Below, piece by piece: positions 28,830 to 37,483 of a stretch of 64,000 nucleotides of DNA. The notes beneath the pieces were generated by a model. It worked only from the letters and a program-made list of their open reading frames with translations. It ran no database searches and had not been told where the DNA came from. The stretch's first letter is position 1, and each line of letters begins with the position of its first letter. The stretch is from JAWKTM01 sp041399085 (GTDB lineage Bacteria; Planctomycetota; Planctomycetia; Pirellulales; Pirellulaceae), in contig JAWKTM010000008.1 in NCBI GenBank assembly GCA_041399085.1, forward strand, positions 138,605 through 202,604. The letters are read 5' to 3'. A program made the translations under genes and the position numbers.

Positions 28830-30262
28830 TCAGTCCCGCAAGCAATGTTGATTGGCCATCGAAATGCCGCTAATGATCGTTCCAATAATACCCACAAAGC
28901 CTTGGTCGGTGCCACACACAAACACGTTCTCCCACGGCGTCGTGCCATCGAGGTGTTTGTCGGGAGCTCCATAGACCGCGCCATTATCGTGCCAAGTAAA
29001 ACGGCGAATGGTCTTCGGAGTGAACAGATCGGTGTCGACCACGTGGTTGCGAAAGTCGGGATAGAATCGGACGGCTGACGCCACGGCTCGGTCATACCAT
29101 CGCAGTTTCGCCAAGCGATAATCGTCCTCCGAGAGATTCGACCAGCGAGCGTAGTCGGCGATGGACGTGATGCGGACAACGCCATCAGGAAGCTGGCCGT
29201 CTTCGGGGCCATAGTCGAAATTGTTGGGCGAGCAGATCACGCCGGTCCGCACGTCGCACAAGCCGTCATCCGGCCGTTGCCAATGGAATCGCGGCGAGTC
29301 GTTGTAGAACACGATCGTACGATCCATGCCCAATTGCTTCGGCTGCTTGTCCAGTACCGAGATGCTTTCGATAAACGACATCTGTCCTGGCTGAGCGGTC
29401 TGTCCTGGCTGAACCGTCTGCCCTGGTTGAGCATTCGAGGACGAACTGGCGGCGGGCACTTCGCGGCCCATCCGCATTGTCTCGACCCAACCGGCAGACG
29501 AAAGGATTCGGCGTCCCTGAATTTCTTCGCCGTTGTCCAAGATGACTCCGACCGCGCGACCATCTTCGATCTGAATGCGATCCACGCCGGCTCGCAATCG
29601 GAGTTCGCCGCCCAGCCCGCGAAACTTCCGCACCAGATTCTTCAGAATCAGCCGCACGCCGGCGAACGGACGGGCGAATCCCTCCAGAAAGATGCTGCGA
29701 AACATGATGCAGAACTGGCCCCAGTCCATATCATGCTCGCGAGCGTTGCCGTACCACATCAGCGGGCAGAGCAGCATTTCGATCAGCAGCGGATCGGACA
29801 GCGTCTCGCTCAGAACCGCACGCGTCGACTGGTCAAACGCCGCTTGATCCAGGTCGTCGTAATCGACCAGCTTGTCCAGCAGACGCTGAAAGTTGTCGAT
29901 CTGCGCTGGAAAACGCGATGCGATCTGCGACTTCAGCAGTTCGATGTCGTTGCTAAAACGCAGCTCGACGCCCGGAAAGGCGATGGCCGATTCCAACTGC
30001 GGCGACAGCGCGAAGTCTTCCCAGCGAAAACGGAGCTGGCGAAGCAACCGGGCCAGCGGACCTTCTTCGCCCCAGCCGGAGTGAAGTTCGTGACGGCATG
30101 CAAACCGGCGTCGTAATCGCGTCCGTTCAGCCGATAGAACGAGTTGAGTCCGCCGATCGTATAGTGCCGCTCGAGCACGCACACGCGTCGATCGAAATAG
30201 GCCAGCCGAATTCCCGCCGCGAGTCCCGACATGCCGGCGCCGATGATGATCGTGTCGTACAT
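28830..30262 (-). CDS. Phytoene desaturase/retinol saturase-like FAD oxidoreductase (one frameshift)
   Basis: The start at 30262 gives MYDTIIIGAGMSGLAAGIRLAYFDRRVCVLERHYTIGGLNSFY, a classic FAD Rossmann motif. The frame breaks near 30061, where ggaccttctt should read ggacccttctt, and continues in a second frame to 28830. The rest is CrtI/RetSat-like (FSNDIELLKSQIASRFP, GGELRLRAGVDRIQIEDGRAVGV, C-terminal VFVCGTDQGFVGIIGTIISGI). Total about 477 residues. A short QPGQT repeat is inserted at 29387-29446. It sits downstream of an acyl carrier protein and a ketosynthase on the same strand, so a lipid-linked substrate is likely. Confidence 0.87.
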
Positions 30263-30412
30263 GCTGCTGCCGGTCGAATTCTTCGCGCCGAATGTTTAAG
30301 AGCGGGGCCCGTGCCCACCAATTTGACTTGCAAGCCCCGGTTGCCCGGACGGAACCGATGACACGCCCGCGGAAGTGACCGGGCTTGGACCAACCGCTAG
30401 GCCGTCCGCCCG

Positions 30413-30672
30413 CTAAGCCTTCTGAACATCCGCCATGCGTGGAGTCAGATAATCAACGGTGCTCTGCATGCTGTTCAGATGCGAGTAATCCTCTTCTGGA
30501 ATCTGACGCGATGCCGCTTTCGTAATTCCATCACGATGTCCAGGAAGTCCATGCTGTCCAACTCGAGTTGATCGCGGAAAGCAACGTCGTCCTTCAAGTC
30601 GCTGAGGTCTTCATCCGGCGCAATATCGCCGAGGATGTCGAGGATTTCTTCGCGAATCTCCGCGGGACTCAT
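30413..30672 (-). CDS. Acyl carrier protein (C-terminus frameshifted)
   Basis: MSPAEIREEILDILGDIAPDEDLSDLKDDVAFRDQLELDSMDFLDIVMELRKRH has the ACP fold with the phosphopantetheine serine, Ser40, in DSMDF. The frame breaks near 30505; adding one base in atctgacgcg restores a natural ending through helix 4 to the stop at 30413, giving about 86 residues. The DSMD motif differs from the DSLD of housekeeping AcpP, which points to a specialised ACP. It lies between the ketosynthase and the FAD oxidoreductase genes on the same strand, 49 and 150 bp away. Confidence 0.85.
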
Positions 30673-30721
30673 AGGCAGTCATCCTTCCTGTACTGGCCGA
30701 CGCGCTCGTGCGTCGCCCCGG

Positions 30722-31972
30722 TTAAAACTTCGGGATAATTACGACCGAATTGATTCCGAGCATACCGAACGAATTATTGAGCAGATACCGGACTTTGCCC
30801 AGTTCCCGCGGTTGATTCATCACCAATCCGTTTAGATCGCATTCGGGATCAAGCTGATCGATGTTGATCGTGGCGTGACATACGCCATCCTGGAAAGCCG
30901 ACAGATTCCCCGCCAGCTCCAAAGCTCCGGCCTGCGCCCATACAGTGCCCGATGAAGCTTTTCGTATTGTTGAAGTGAACGTTCGTTGACTCGCCAAACA
31001 CTCGCCGCAAGGCGGCGCACTCTTGAGCGTCGCCTTGCCCCGTGCCCGTGGCGTGCGTGCTAACGATGTCGATTTGATCGGCCGGACAAGCCGGCGCGTC
31101 GCAAAGCCAGCTCGACACATTCGGCCTGCCGCTCTGGGTTCGGCAACACAAAGTCCGTGGCGTCGGTGTTCATCGCATAACCGACGAGTTCACCGTAGAT
31201 CGGCACCCCGCCGCTTCGCATCGTCCAAACGCTCCAGCGTATAAACGCACGCGCCCTCAGCGACCACGATTCCATTGCGGTCCACGTCGAACGGCCGGCT
31301 GGCTCGCGCCGGATCGGGGTGCTCGGCCAGTGCACCTTGGCTCTTGAAGCTGGCGAAAATCCCGAACGTGTGAATACTTTCCGAAACGCCGCCGGCCAAC
31401 GCCAAATCGCATTCGTCCAGCCGCAGCATCTGAGCCCCCTGAATCAAGCCCGCGTTGCCCGCCGCGCATGCCGCGCCGATCGTGTAGTGCGGCCCGGTGA
31501 TTCCCATGTTCAACGCCACTTCGCCGGCCGGGTTGTTGGCGACCGTTCGAGGATTGTGATGGTGCGACCAAAACTGCGTGTCGTAGTCGTAGCCCTTGAG
31601 CTCGTAAATCTCGTTCTCGGTCTCGACATTGCCGTGTTCGGTAACGCCCAGATAGATGCCGACCCGCGATTTATCTACGTTTTCCCAGTCGATCCCGGAA
31701 TCCTTAACCGCTTCGTTCGAGGCGTAAACGCCGACGCTGCCGGCTCGCGTGCCGCGACGCAGATCGCGTCGGGACTGATATCGCGTGACCTCGAAATTAC
31801 AGATTCCAGCCAATGTCTTACCGACATAGCGAATCTCGTAATCGCTGACTCCGCTGCGGCCGTTGAGCAACGCGTCGCGAAACTCGGCCAAGTTGTTGCC
31901 GTTCGGCGCGGTCAGACCGATACCGGTAATCACGATCCGCTGATGATCGGGCAGCTTCGAGGGCGCAATCAT
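30722..31972 (-). CDS. Beta-ketoacyl-ACP synthase, FabF-like (three small frameshifts)
   Basis: From the ATG at 31972 the protein reads RIVITGIGLTAPNGNNLAEFRDALLNGRSGV, a ketosynthase opening. Catalytic Cys169 lies in TIGAACAAGNAGLIQG. The frame shifts near 31205, 31095 and 30945, but the expected motifs continue: VSTHATGTGQGDAQE and KSFIGHCMGAG give the two catalytic histidines, and the end is NSFGMLGINSVVIIPKF. Total about 416 residues, normal for FabF. All three catalytic residues are present. It heads the ketosynthase-ACP-oxidoreductase run, which looks like a dedicated acyl-chain or polyene pathway rather than housekeeping fatty acid synthesis. Confidence 0.87.
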
Positions 31973-32107
31973 GACCGCGATTCCGAGACAGAAGGCGAAT
32001 GCCGATGGGCGGGTAGGAGGCAAATCCAGCAAACCGTTGAAAGTAGCGGCTTATTCCGCATCTGGCAAGCGGCAGAAATCCGCCGATTCGCGCCGCGGTC
32101 AGCGACT

Positions 32108-32578
32108 CTACAACTCGTTCGAGCCTTCCTTGCCACGCTGCCGTTCGGGCGGCGAGTGCCCGTTGCCCGAATCATGGCGTCGCAGCTCCGCGCGCAACCG
32201 CTCGGCTTCCGCTTCCAACTTCGCACGCTCTACCGCCACGTTCCGGCGAACGCTGCGAAAGAACCGCTGCGAGCTGAACATGTCGGCGGCTGCCAACGCC
32301 AGAATCGCCACGACCAACATCAGTACGCCCATCCAAAACATGGCCACCGCCTGCGGATCGTTGACCCACAGGCCCACGAAGACGGCGATTCCCACGAGCC
32401 CGATCAGGCCGTTCGTCAATGTGCGACGCCGGAATTGACGGTCGAAATAATCCGCTTCCGCAGCGCTCGCCGAGTCACTGCCTTCGGTCAAGTAAGTCCG
32501 ACGCACCGCCCAAGTGCGCAGCGACAACAGCACGGCGACGACAACCAAGAACAGTGCGAACGTAACTTGAACGATCAT
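32108..32578 (-). CDS. Small membrane protein of unknown function
   Basis: 156 residues from the ATG at 32578. Transmembrane helices are seen at about residues 3-22 (VQVTFALFLVVVAVLLSL), 57-72 (LIGLVGIAVFVGLWV) and 78-100 (AVAMFWMGVLMLVVAILALAAA). A charged C-terminal helix follows (VERAKLEAEAERLRAELRR). No family was recognised. It lies 135 bp upstream of the ketosynthase on the same strand and may be the first gene of that operon. Confidence 0.65.
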   Translation of the reverse strand: MIVQVTFALFLVVVAVLLSLRTWAVRRTYLTEGSDSASAAEADYFDRQFRRRTLTNGLIGLVGIAVFVGLWVNDPQAVAMFWMGVLMLVVAILALAAADMFSSQRFFRSVRRNVAVERAKLEAEAERLRAELRRHDSGNGHSPPERQRGKEGSNEL

Positions 32579-32663
32579 GACGGGCTTTCAAGCGTCGGCC
32601 GGGCGACTCGGAGGCGCATCGCTGGGGCTACCATGGGTCGATCCCAAACACACCCATAAAACC

Positions 32664-32700
32664 TACGTGCCTGGGGTCGGAGCGAAGCGAAGCCCCCAGT
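32664..32700. repeat. Dispersed intergenic repeat, copy 1
   Basis: Contains acgtgcctggggtcggagc followed by gaagcgaagccccc, an imperfect palindrome (ggggtc...gccccc). Related copies occur at 53182-53214 (same strand) and 55925-55963 (opposite strand). Confidence 0.6.
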
Positions 32701-32709
32701 CGCAACACG

Positions 32710-33699
32710 CTACTTCAGCGACTTCAGCCACTCCAGCACGACCCAACCAACTTTGGCGAGCGACTCGCCCGAGCATTTGTCGACGGTATCTTGTTCCGTG
32801 TGCCAGTACGAAGGCGCTCGCAGACCGGGACGCGGATAGTCGAAGTCGATCAAGTCGCAGGTTGGGATCTTGGCGATATTGTTCAACGGCAGATGGTCGT
32901 CGCGGATTTCATGCCGCGACCGCGGTTTGAATTCGTCCACGCCCAACCGCTGAGCCGTTTTCCAAATGCCCAGCGTCACATCGCGAGCGTTCCGCAAGCT
33001 GAAAACTTCGTAGTAAAGCTGCAAATCGGCGTCGCCAACCATGTCGAACAACACGCCGGCTCGATAGCGCACGTCACTGGTGCCGCGGGCGTATTCCTGG
33101 GCGAAATGTGTCGAGCCGAGAAAGTAGTAGTCTTTGTCGCGACTCTCGTCGAACACCAACTCTTCGCCGTCAAACAGCACGAAGTCGACGCCGTACCGCG
33201 AATTCAACTCGCCCATGTGATGAGCCAACTCGGCCAGCAGCGCCACGCCGCTGCCGCCGTCGTTCGCGCCTACAAAGACGCCCCGCGGATTCGTCCGATC
33301 ACGGTCGGGGAAAGGCCGCGTATCGTAGTGAGCGCACAACAGAATTCGCTCGCGCCGCTCGGGATGCCATTCGACCAGCATATTCTTGATCGCCACCGGA
33401 TCGCCGGTTTCTGGATGCCGCACGGAAAACTCTTGCATCGAGACTCGCCCGCCCAAGTTGGCGAAGTGTTCGGTCAGCCAGCGCTGTTGCTGCAACATGC
33501 CAGGCGAACCGCTGGGCCTCGGACCGATTTGGCAGATCTCTTTGAGATAGCCGTACGCGCGATCTCCGTCGACCGGGATGCGTCGAGCGGTCGACTGGCC
33601 GTTGCTGTGCGACGTCAGCCAATAAGCCGAAGCTCCGACCAACAGCAGAACGGCCAGACCCACCGCCAGCGTGGGAAGAGTCGATTTTCTCGCTGTCAT
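32710..33699 (-). CDS. M28-family zinc aminopeptidase or glutaminyl cyclase-like protein
   Basis: 329 residues with an N-terminal membrane anchor or signal (TLAVGLAVLLLVGASAYWL). The M28 metal ligands are present: CAHYDTRP near residue 122, GANDGGSGVALL near 145, DGEEL near 180 and HTEQDTVDKCS near 305. The GANDGGSG and FDGEEL spacing, and the short single-domain form, resemble the glutaminyl-peptide cyclotransferase branch of M28. Peptidase versus cyclase activity cannot be decided from sequence alone. The protein is predicted to act outside the cytoplasm. Confidence 0.9.
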   Translation of the reverse strand: MTARKSTLPTLAVGLAVLLLVGASAYWLTSHSNGQSTARRIPVDGDRAYGYLKEICQIGPRPSGSPGMLQQQRWLTEHFANLGGRVSMQEFSVRHPETGDPVAIKNMLVEWHPERRERILLCAHYDTRPFPDRDRTNPRGVFVGANDGGSGVALLAELAHHMGELNSRYGVDFVLFDGEELVFDESRDKDYYFLGSTHFAQEYARGTSDVRYRAGVLFDMVGDADLQLYYEVFSLRNARDVTLGIWKTAQRLGVDEFKPRSRHEIRDDHLPLNNIAKIPTCDLIDFDYPRPGLRAPSYWHTEQDTVDKCSGESLAKVGWVVLEWLKSLK

Positions 33700-34064
33700 G
33701 CGATGTGTCTCGTAGGTCGTTCGTGCAAAAATTGGCGGTCTTGTGACGACCGGCTTGAATGAGGTTTGCCCGTTAAACCTAGCCCGGACCCGTGCGTCGA
33801 GGCAAGTCGAATCGAATTCGGACGAACGGTCTCATGTGTAAAAGTGTCACGGCAACCCGCAGTCACTTTGTCCATTGGAAAGTGGCCAACGGCACACACA
33901 TTGCCTTAGAATGACGAAGAGTCGCGGCGATTGCCAAATTGACTCGGCGGCAAGCCTGAATTGCGCTCTTATCGACCAGGGCGGTCGGTCATCGACCGTA
34001 CTTGGGAGTGGCGAGGTGCCATTCGATCGAGCGAGGAAGTTTCGTTTTCTTTGGGAGGTAAACC
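33700..34064. other. Divergent intergenic region
   Basis: 365 bp between the M28 peptidase (minus) and the Fis-type regulator (plus). It holds a gggaggt ribosome-binding site at about 34050 for the regulator. No gene or repeat was recognised. Confidence 0.5.
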
Positions 34065-34772
34065 ATGCTTTCGGAATGCGTGGGCGTTGAACAACAGAAG
34101 CCAAATGATTGGCTCGGAAAAAATGAGGGACCAGAAATGGAGCAATTTGGAAACGAATCAAGTGCTAAGAAAGCTGCGTCGGTGATGCTGGTGGCGGTGG
34201 ACGACGACGAACTCGACGCGCTCGAGGACGCCGTTCCCGAGTCGCGCTACCAAGTCTACTCGGCCAACAGCGTGGCCAAGGCGATGGAACGAATCGACGA
34301 GTCGGTCGATGTGATTGTGACCGGCTTGGATTTGGGCAACAACACCGCGATCCAGTTCATGACGCATTGGCGCGAAGTCAGCCCCGACACGCGTTTCATC
34401 GTCGTCGCACCCGGCTCGAACGAAGATGAATGCGTCAAGGCGTTGCAAGCCGGCGCGAACGATTGCGTTCGCCTGCCCCTGAACCCGGAAGAATTACAGA
34501 TTCGCGTTTGTCGTGCGGTTGAACAGCGGTTGCTCGAGCAGCGGTTGTACGAATTGGCTCGCAAACCCGTCTCCAAAAGCGGGCCCACGACCTTCAACGG
34601 CAAGAAGCTGCACGAAATGGAGCGCGAGGCGATCGAAGCCGCGCTGGAAGCCTATCACGGCAACCGCACGCATGCCGCCGACGCGTTGGGCATTTCCGTC
34701 CGCACGCTTCAGCGAAAGATTAAGGCTTGGGGTTTGGCGCCGCCACGCGATGGCCGCTCCGCTGCCTACTAG
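34065..34772 (+). CDS. Fis-type DNA-binding regulator with degenerate receiver domain
   Basis: 235 residues from the ATG at 34065, 8 bp after GGGAGG. Residues 38-155 have the receiver fold (SVMLVAVDDDELDALEDAV ... VDVIVTGLDLGNN ... FIVVAPGSNEDECVKALQAGANDCVRLPLNPEEL). The acidic pocket (D46-D48) is kept, but the phospho-acceptor position aligns with Gly87, the conserved Thr/Ser with Ala115 and the Lys with Leu137. Residues 185-222 are a Fis-family helix-turn-helix (EAALEAYHGNRTHAADALGISVRTLQRKIKAWGL). The layout is like RegA/ActR, without an AAA+ domain. It is probably a phosphorylation-independent regulator. Monocistronic. Confidence 0.85.
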   Translation: MLSECVGVEQQKPNDWLGKNEGPEMEQFGNESSAKKAASVMLVAVDDDELDALEDAVPESRYQVYSANSVAKAMERIDESVDVIVTGLDLGNNTAIQFMTHWREVSPDTRFIVVAPGSNEDECVKALQAGANDCVRLPLNPEELQIRVCRAVEQRLLEQRLYELARKPVSKSGPTTFNGKKLHEMEREAIEAALEAYHGNRTHAADALGISVRTLQRKIKAWGLAPPRDGRSAAY

Positions 34773-34996
34773 ATTATTTTCCACGAGTGGTTTCAGCCGC
34801 TCGTCGCGCACGCGATGAGTTGCCAAGTAACCGCTCTCGATGTTTTCAAGTGCAGTGCCACGGGTTTGCGTTTCCGAAGAACCTCGTGGCGCCAGCAACC
34901 AGGCCGATTGCTGTCGTTGCGAGTGTTCTTCTACCAAGGAGATTCACGACTCGCGTCGTTATCTGCCATCGGCGGAATGACATTGGCATATCTTGG

Positions 34997-35034
34997 AAGG
35001 CGACCGCTGCTATGATGGCGGTCGCCTTTTTTTT
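34997..35034 (+). terminator. Rho-independent terminator upstream of fxsA
   Basis: ggcgaccgc pairs perfectly with gcggtcgcc around a 10-base loop and is followed by eight T. It lies 225 bp after the Fis-type regulator and 35 bp before the fxsA start, so it separates the two units. Confidence 0.88.
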
Positions 35035-35068
35035 GGACCATGCCTTCTAAATCCCCGCGGCTTTTTTC

Positions 35069-35617
35069 GTGTTCTTCCGCCTGCTGCTGTTGTTTATCAT
35101 TGTGCCGCTCGTCGAACTGGCGCTGCTGCACTACGTGGCTCAAGCGACCAGCCTGTGGTTCACAATCGGACTGGTGCTCGTCACTGGGTTTGTCGGCACT
35201 TGGCTGGCGAAACAACAAGGCTGGCGAGTCTGGAACACGATCCGCGAAGAGTTGTTCTCGGGCCGCATGCCAACGCAATCGATGTTGGACGGCGCGATGA
35301 TTCTGGTCGCCGGCGCGCTGCTGCTGACGCCCGGAATCCTGACCGACGCGTTCGGCCTGACGCTGCTCGTCCCGTTCTGTCGACGCGTGTACAAAGTTTG
35401 GCTAACCCGCTGGTTCCGCTCACGGTTTCGCGTCGAGTCATTTACGAACTTCGGACAACGAACTTCCGATGCCAATCACGTCGACCGCCGCCGCTACGAA
35501 GAGCACAACTACGAAGAACGCCGCTTCGACAACTCGGCCCAGCACCCCAACCGCTCCGAAGTCATCGACTCCTACGTAGTCGGCCGCTCCGACGAAGAAG
35601 CTGATAACCAATCGTGA
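35069..35617 (+). CDS. fxsA: FxsA-family membrane protein
   Basis: 182 residues from a GTG at 35069 without a clear ribosome-binding site. The family motif is plain: RLLLLFIIVPLVELALLHYVAQATSLWFTIGLVLVTGFVGTWLAKQQGW, then MLDGAMILVAGALLLTPGILTDAFGLTLLVPFCR. Four membrane segments are followed by a charged, Arg/Asn-rich cytoplasmic tail (residues 130-182). In E. coli FxsA (YjeE-linked) modulates phage T7 exclusion, but its molecular role is unknown. The stop overlaps the GTG of the cyanophycinase gene (GTGA), so the two are probably translationally coupled. Confidence 0.85.
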   Translation: MFFRLLLLFIIVPLVELALLHYVAQATSLWFTIGLVLVTGFVGTWLAKQQGWRVWNTIREELFSGRMPTQSMLDGAMILVAGALLLTPGILTDAFGLTLLVPFCRRVYKVWLTRWFRSRFRVESFTNFGQRTSDANHVDRRRYEEHNYEERRFDNSAQHPNRSEVIDSYVVGRSDEEADNQS

Positions 35618-37191
35618 AACGAACTCCTCACACCACGGCCTCCCGGCTCACAATCTTCATTCTCCTGAGTGGCGTACTGCCGAATGCCGCCGCGCTCCAA
35701 GCCTGGGACGATCGCGGCCCCATGCGGCCCGACGCGGGGCTGAAAAACATTCAGCCCGACGGCATTCAAGGGACGTTGATTCTCGCAGGCGGCGAAACGC
35801 TGCCCGAGCCAGCCGTCGCGGCATTCGTGTCGACCATCGGCGATCAAGCAACCGCGTTGGTCATTGCGGGCGACGCGGACGAATCGAACCCAGCCACGAG
35901 CAAATCGCCGGCGTGGATGGCCGAAGCCGGCGTTCCTCACACCCTTTTCGCCTGGAGAGCCTCCGATCGTGAGGCCGAGGCCGACGCACGAACGCTATCC
36001 GCCGCCATCAATATGGTTCGCGGCGTCTGGATCACCGCCGATGGGGCCAGTCGTCTAACAGCAGTTGGCGGCAATCGCGATGTTGCCTCCGCGTTCCAAA
36101 AACTCCTGGACCGCGGCGGAGTGATCGGCGGCGCTTCGGCCGGCGCGGCGGTCCTATCTCAAACCATGTTCGACTTCGGCATCGAAATCGAACCGAACAC
36201 GGCCATCCTCGTTCACGGTCGACGAATGCAAGTGGTCGGCAAAGGCGAGGTCACACTGACTCTGGCGAAATGCGACTATCGCGAACTCGAACAAGTGCGG
36301 CTCAAGAGTCCGTCGACCGCGGATCTCACGCAGTGGACCCGAGCGGCCCGCACGCGAAACCTGGGGATCGATCCGGGAACGCCGCGGCTCGGTCAGCCTC
36401 AAGTCCAATCGGGTTCGCTCGTGATCGTGGGCGGCGGACGCATGCCCCAATCCGTCGCCGATCGCTTTATCGAACTCGCCGGCGGCCCGGAAGCTCGAAT
36501 CGTTTATCTGCCCACGGCCGTTCCGCGCGACGAAGCCCGCAAACAGGGCGTGCCTCGTTTCCTGCAACAAGCCGAGATCGCCGACGTCACGGTCTTGCCA
36601 CAAATGGGCCGGCGGGAAGTCGCCGAGCCGGCGTTTCAAGAAGCGTTGAAATCGGCAACCGGCATTTGGTTCGGCGGCGGCCGACAATGGAACTTCGTCG
36701 ACGCCTATGAGGACACCAACGCGATCCAACTGTTTCACGACGTGCTGGCTCGCGGCGGCGTGATCGGCGGCAGCTCGGCCGGCGCGACGATCCAAGGCGA
36801 GTTCCTCGTGCGCGGCCATCCGCTGGGCAACACGATCATGATGGCCGAAGGCTACGAACGCGGCTTCGGCTTCCTGCCAGGCACGGCCATCGACCAACAC
36901 TTTGCCCAACGCCGTCGCCAGCCCGACTTGATCCCCGTCGTGCGGCAACACCCCGGCCTGCTCGGCATCGGCATCGACGAATCGACCGCCCTGATCGTCC
37001 AAGGCCACACGGCCGAAGTCCTGGGCGACCACGCCGCCCATTTCCTCACGTCGGACAAGCTCCCAACCGCCGACACCGCCGCCGCCAATTTCGCCTCGTT
37101 CTATCACACCGTGAAATCCGGCGAGTCGCTCGATCTCCGTGAACTCCAGCGAGCCGCCTCGAATCCGCCCGCCGCTCCGATCGGCGAATAG
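35614..37191 (+). CDS. Exported tandem-domain cyanophycinase-like peptidase (S51)
   Basis: 525 residues with a signal peptide (LTIFILLSGVLPNAAALQ). Two related S51 units are visible. The first, residues 50-240, has ILAGGETLP and the nucleophile elbow GVIGGASAGAAVLS. The second, residues 265-490, has LVIVGGGRMPQ, IWFGGGRQWNFVDAYEDT and GVIGGSSAGATIQGE, with the catalytic Ser in SSAGA. Secreted cyanophycinases cut cyanophycin, a polymer of Asp and Arg, to dipeptides. Most are single-domain (about 270-400 residues), so the duplication is notable. Both elbows keep serine. No cyanophycin synthetase is present in the window, so an external polymer or another peptide is the likely substrate. Confidence 0.88.
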   Translation: MKRTPHTTASRLTIFILLSGVLPNAAALQAWDDRGPMRPDAGLKNIQPDGIQGTLILAGGETLPEPAVAAFVSTIGDQATALVIAGDADESNPATSKSPAWMAEAGVPHTLFAWRASDREAEADARTLSAAINMVRGVWITADGASRLTAVGGNRDVASAFQKLLDRGGVIGGASAGAAVLSQTMFDFGIEIEPNTAILVHGRRMQVVGKGEVTLTLAKCDYRELEQVRLKSPSTADLTQWTRAARTRNLGIDPGTPRLGQPQVQSGSLVIVGGGRMPQSVADRFIELAGGPEARIVYLPTAVPRDEARKQGVPRFLQQAEIADVTVLPQMGRREVAEPAFQEALKSATGIWFGGGRQWNFVDAYEDTNAIQLFHDVLARGGVIGGSSAGATIQGEFLVRGHPLGNTIMMAEGYERGFGFLPGTAIDQHFAQRRRQPDLIPVVRQHPGLLGIGIDESTALIVQGHTAEVLGDHAAHFLTSDKLPTADTAAANFASFYHTVKSGESLDLRELQRAASNPPAAPIGE

Positions 37192-37218
37192 ATCGCCCGG
37201 CGAAAGAGCTGGAAGCCC

Positions 37219-37447
37219 ATTGCAACTTTTTGCAGTGCCCCAAAAATCGATTCGTCGACCGTTGCAGCTTCTGCAACGGCCAAAAATCAATTTGTCGGCC
37301 GTTACAATTTCTGCACTGGGCAAAAAATCGATTCGACGGCCGTTACAACTTTTGCACTTGATGAAAAATCGATTTGTCGGCCACCGCAACTTTCCGCACT
37401 GGGCAAAAATCGATTCGCGGGCCATTGCAACTTTTCGAACGGCCAAT
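37219..37447. repeat. Tandem repeat A: about 41-bp unit, 5-6 copies
   Basis: Each unit reads roughly gttgcaactttt-gcactgggc followed by aaaaatcgattcgtcggcc. Copies begin near 37219, 37260, 37300, 37341, 37382 and 37422, with substitutions and one-base length changes. There are no unique spacers, so it is not a CRISPR array. It follows the cyanophycinase stop directly. Confidence 0.85.
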
Positions 37448-37483
37448 TCGGCGGTTTTTCATGGCCCAGGAGGCTCGACGAGT

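Noticed and set aside
34815..35015. 66-codon plus-strand open frame between the Fis-type regulator and fxsA
   Set aside because: It runs into the stem of the terminator at 34997 and shows no family motif.
36154..37446. 430-codon minus-strand open frame opposite the cyanophycinase
   Set aside because: No family motif; the plus strand carries both S51 catalytic blocks in one frame.
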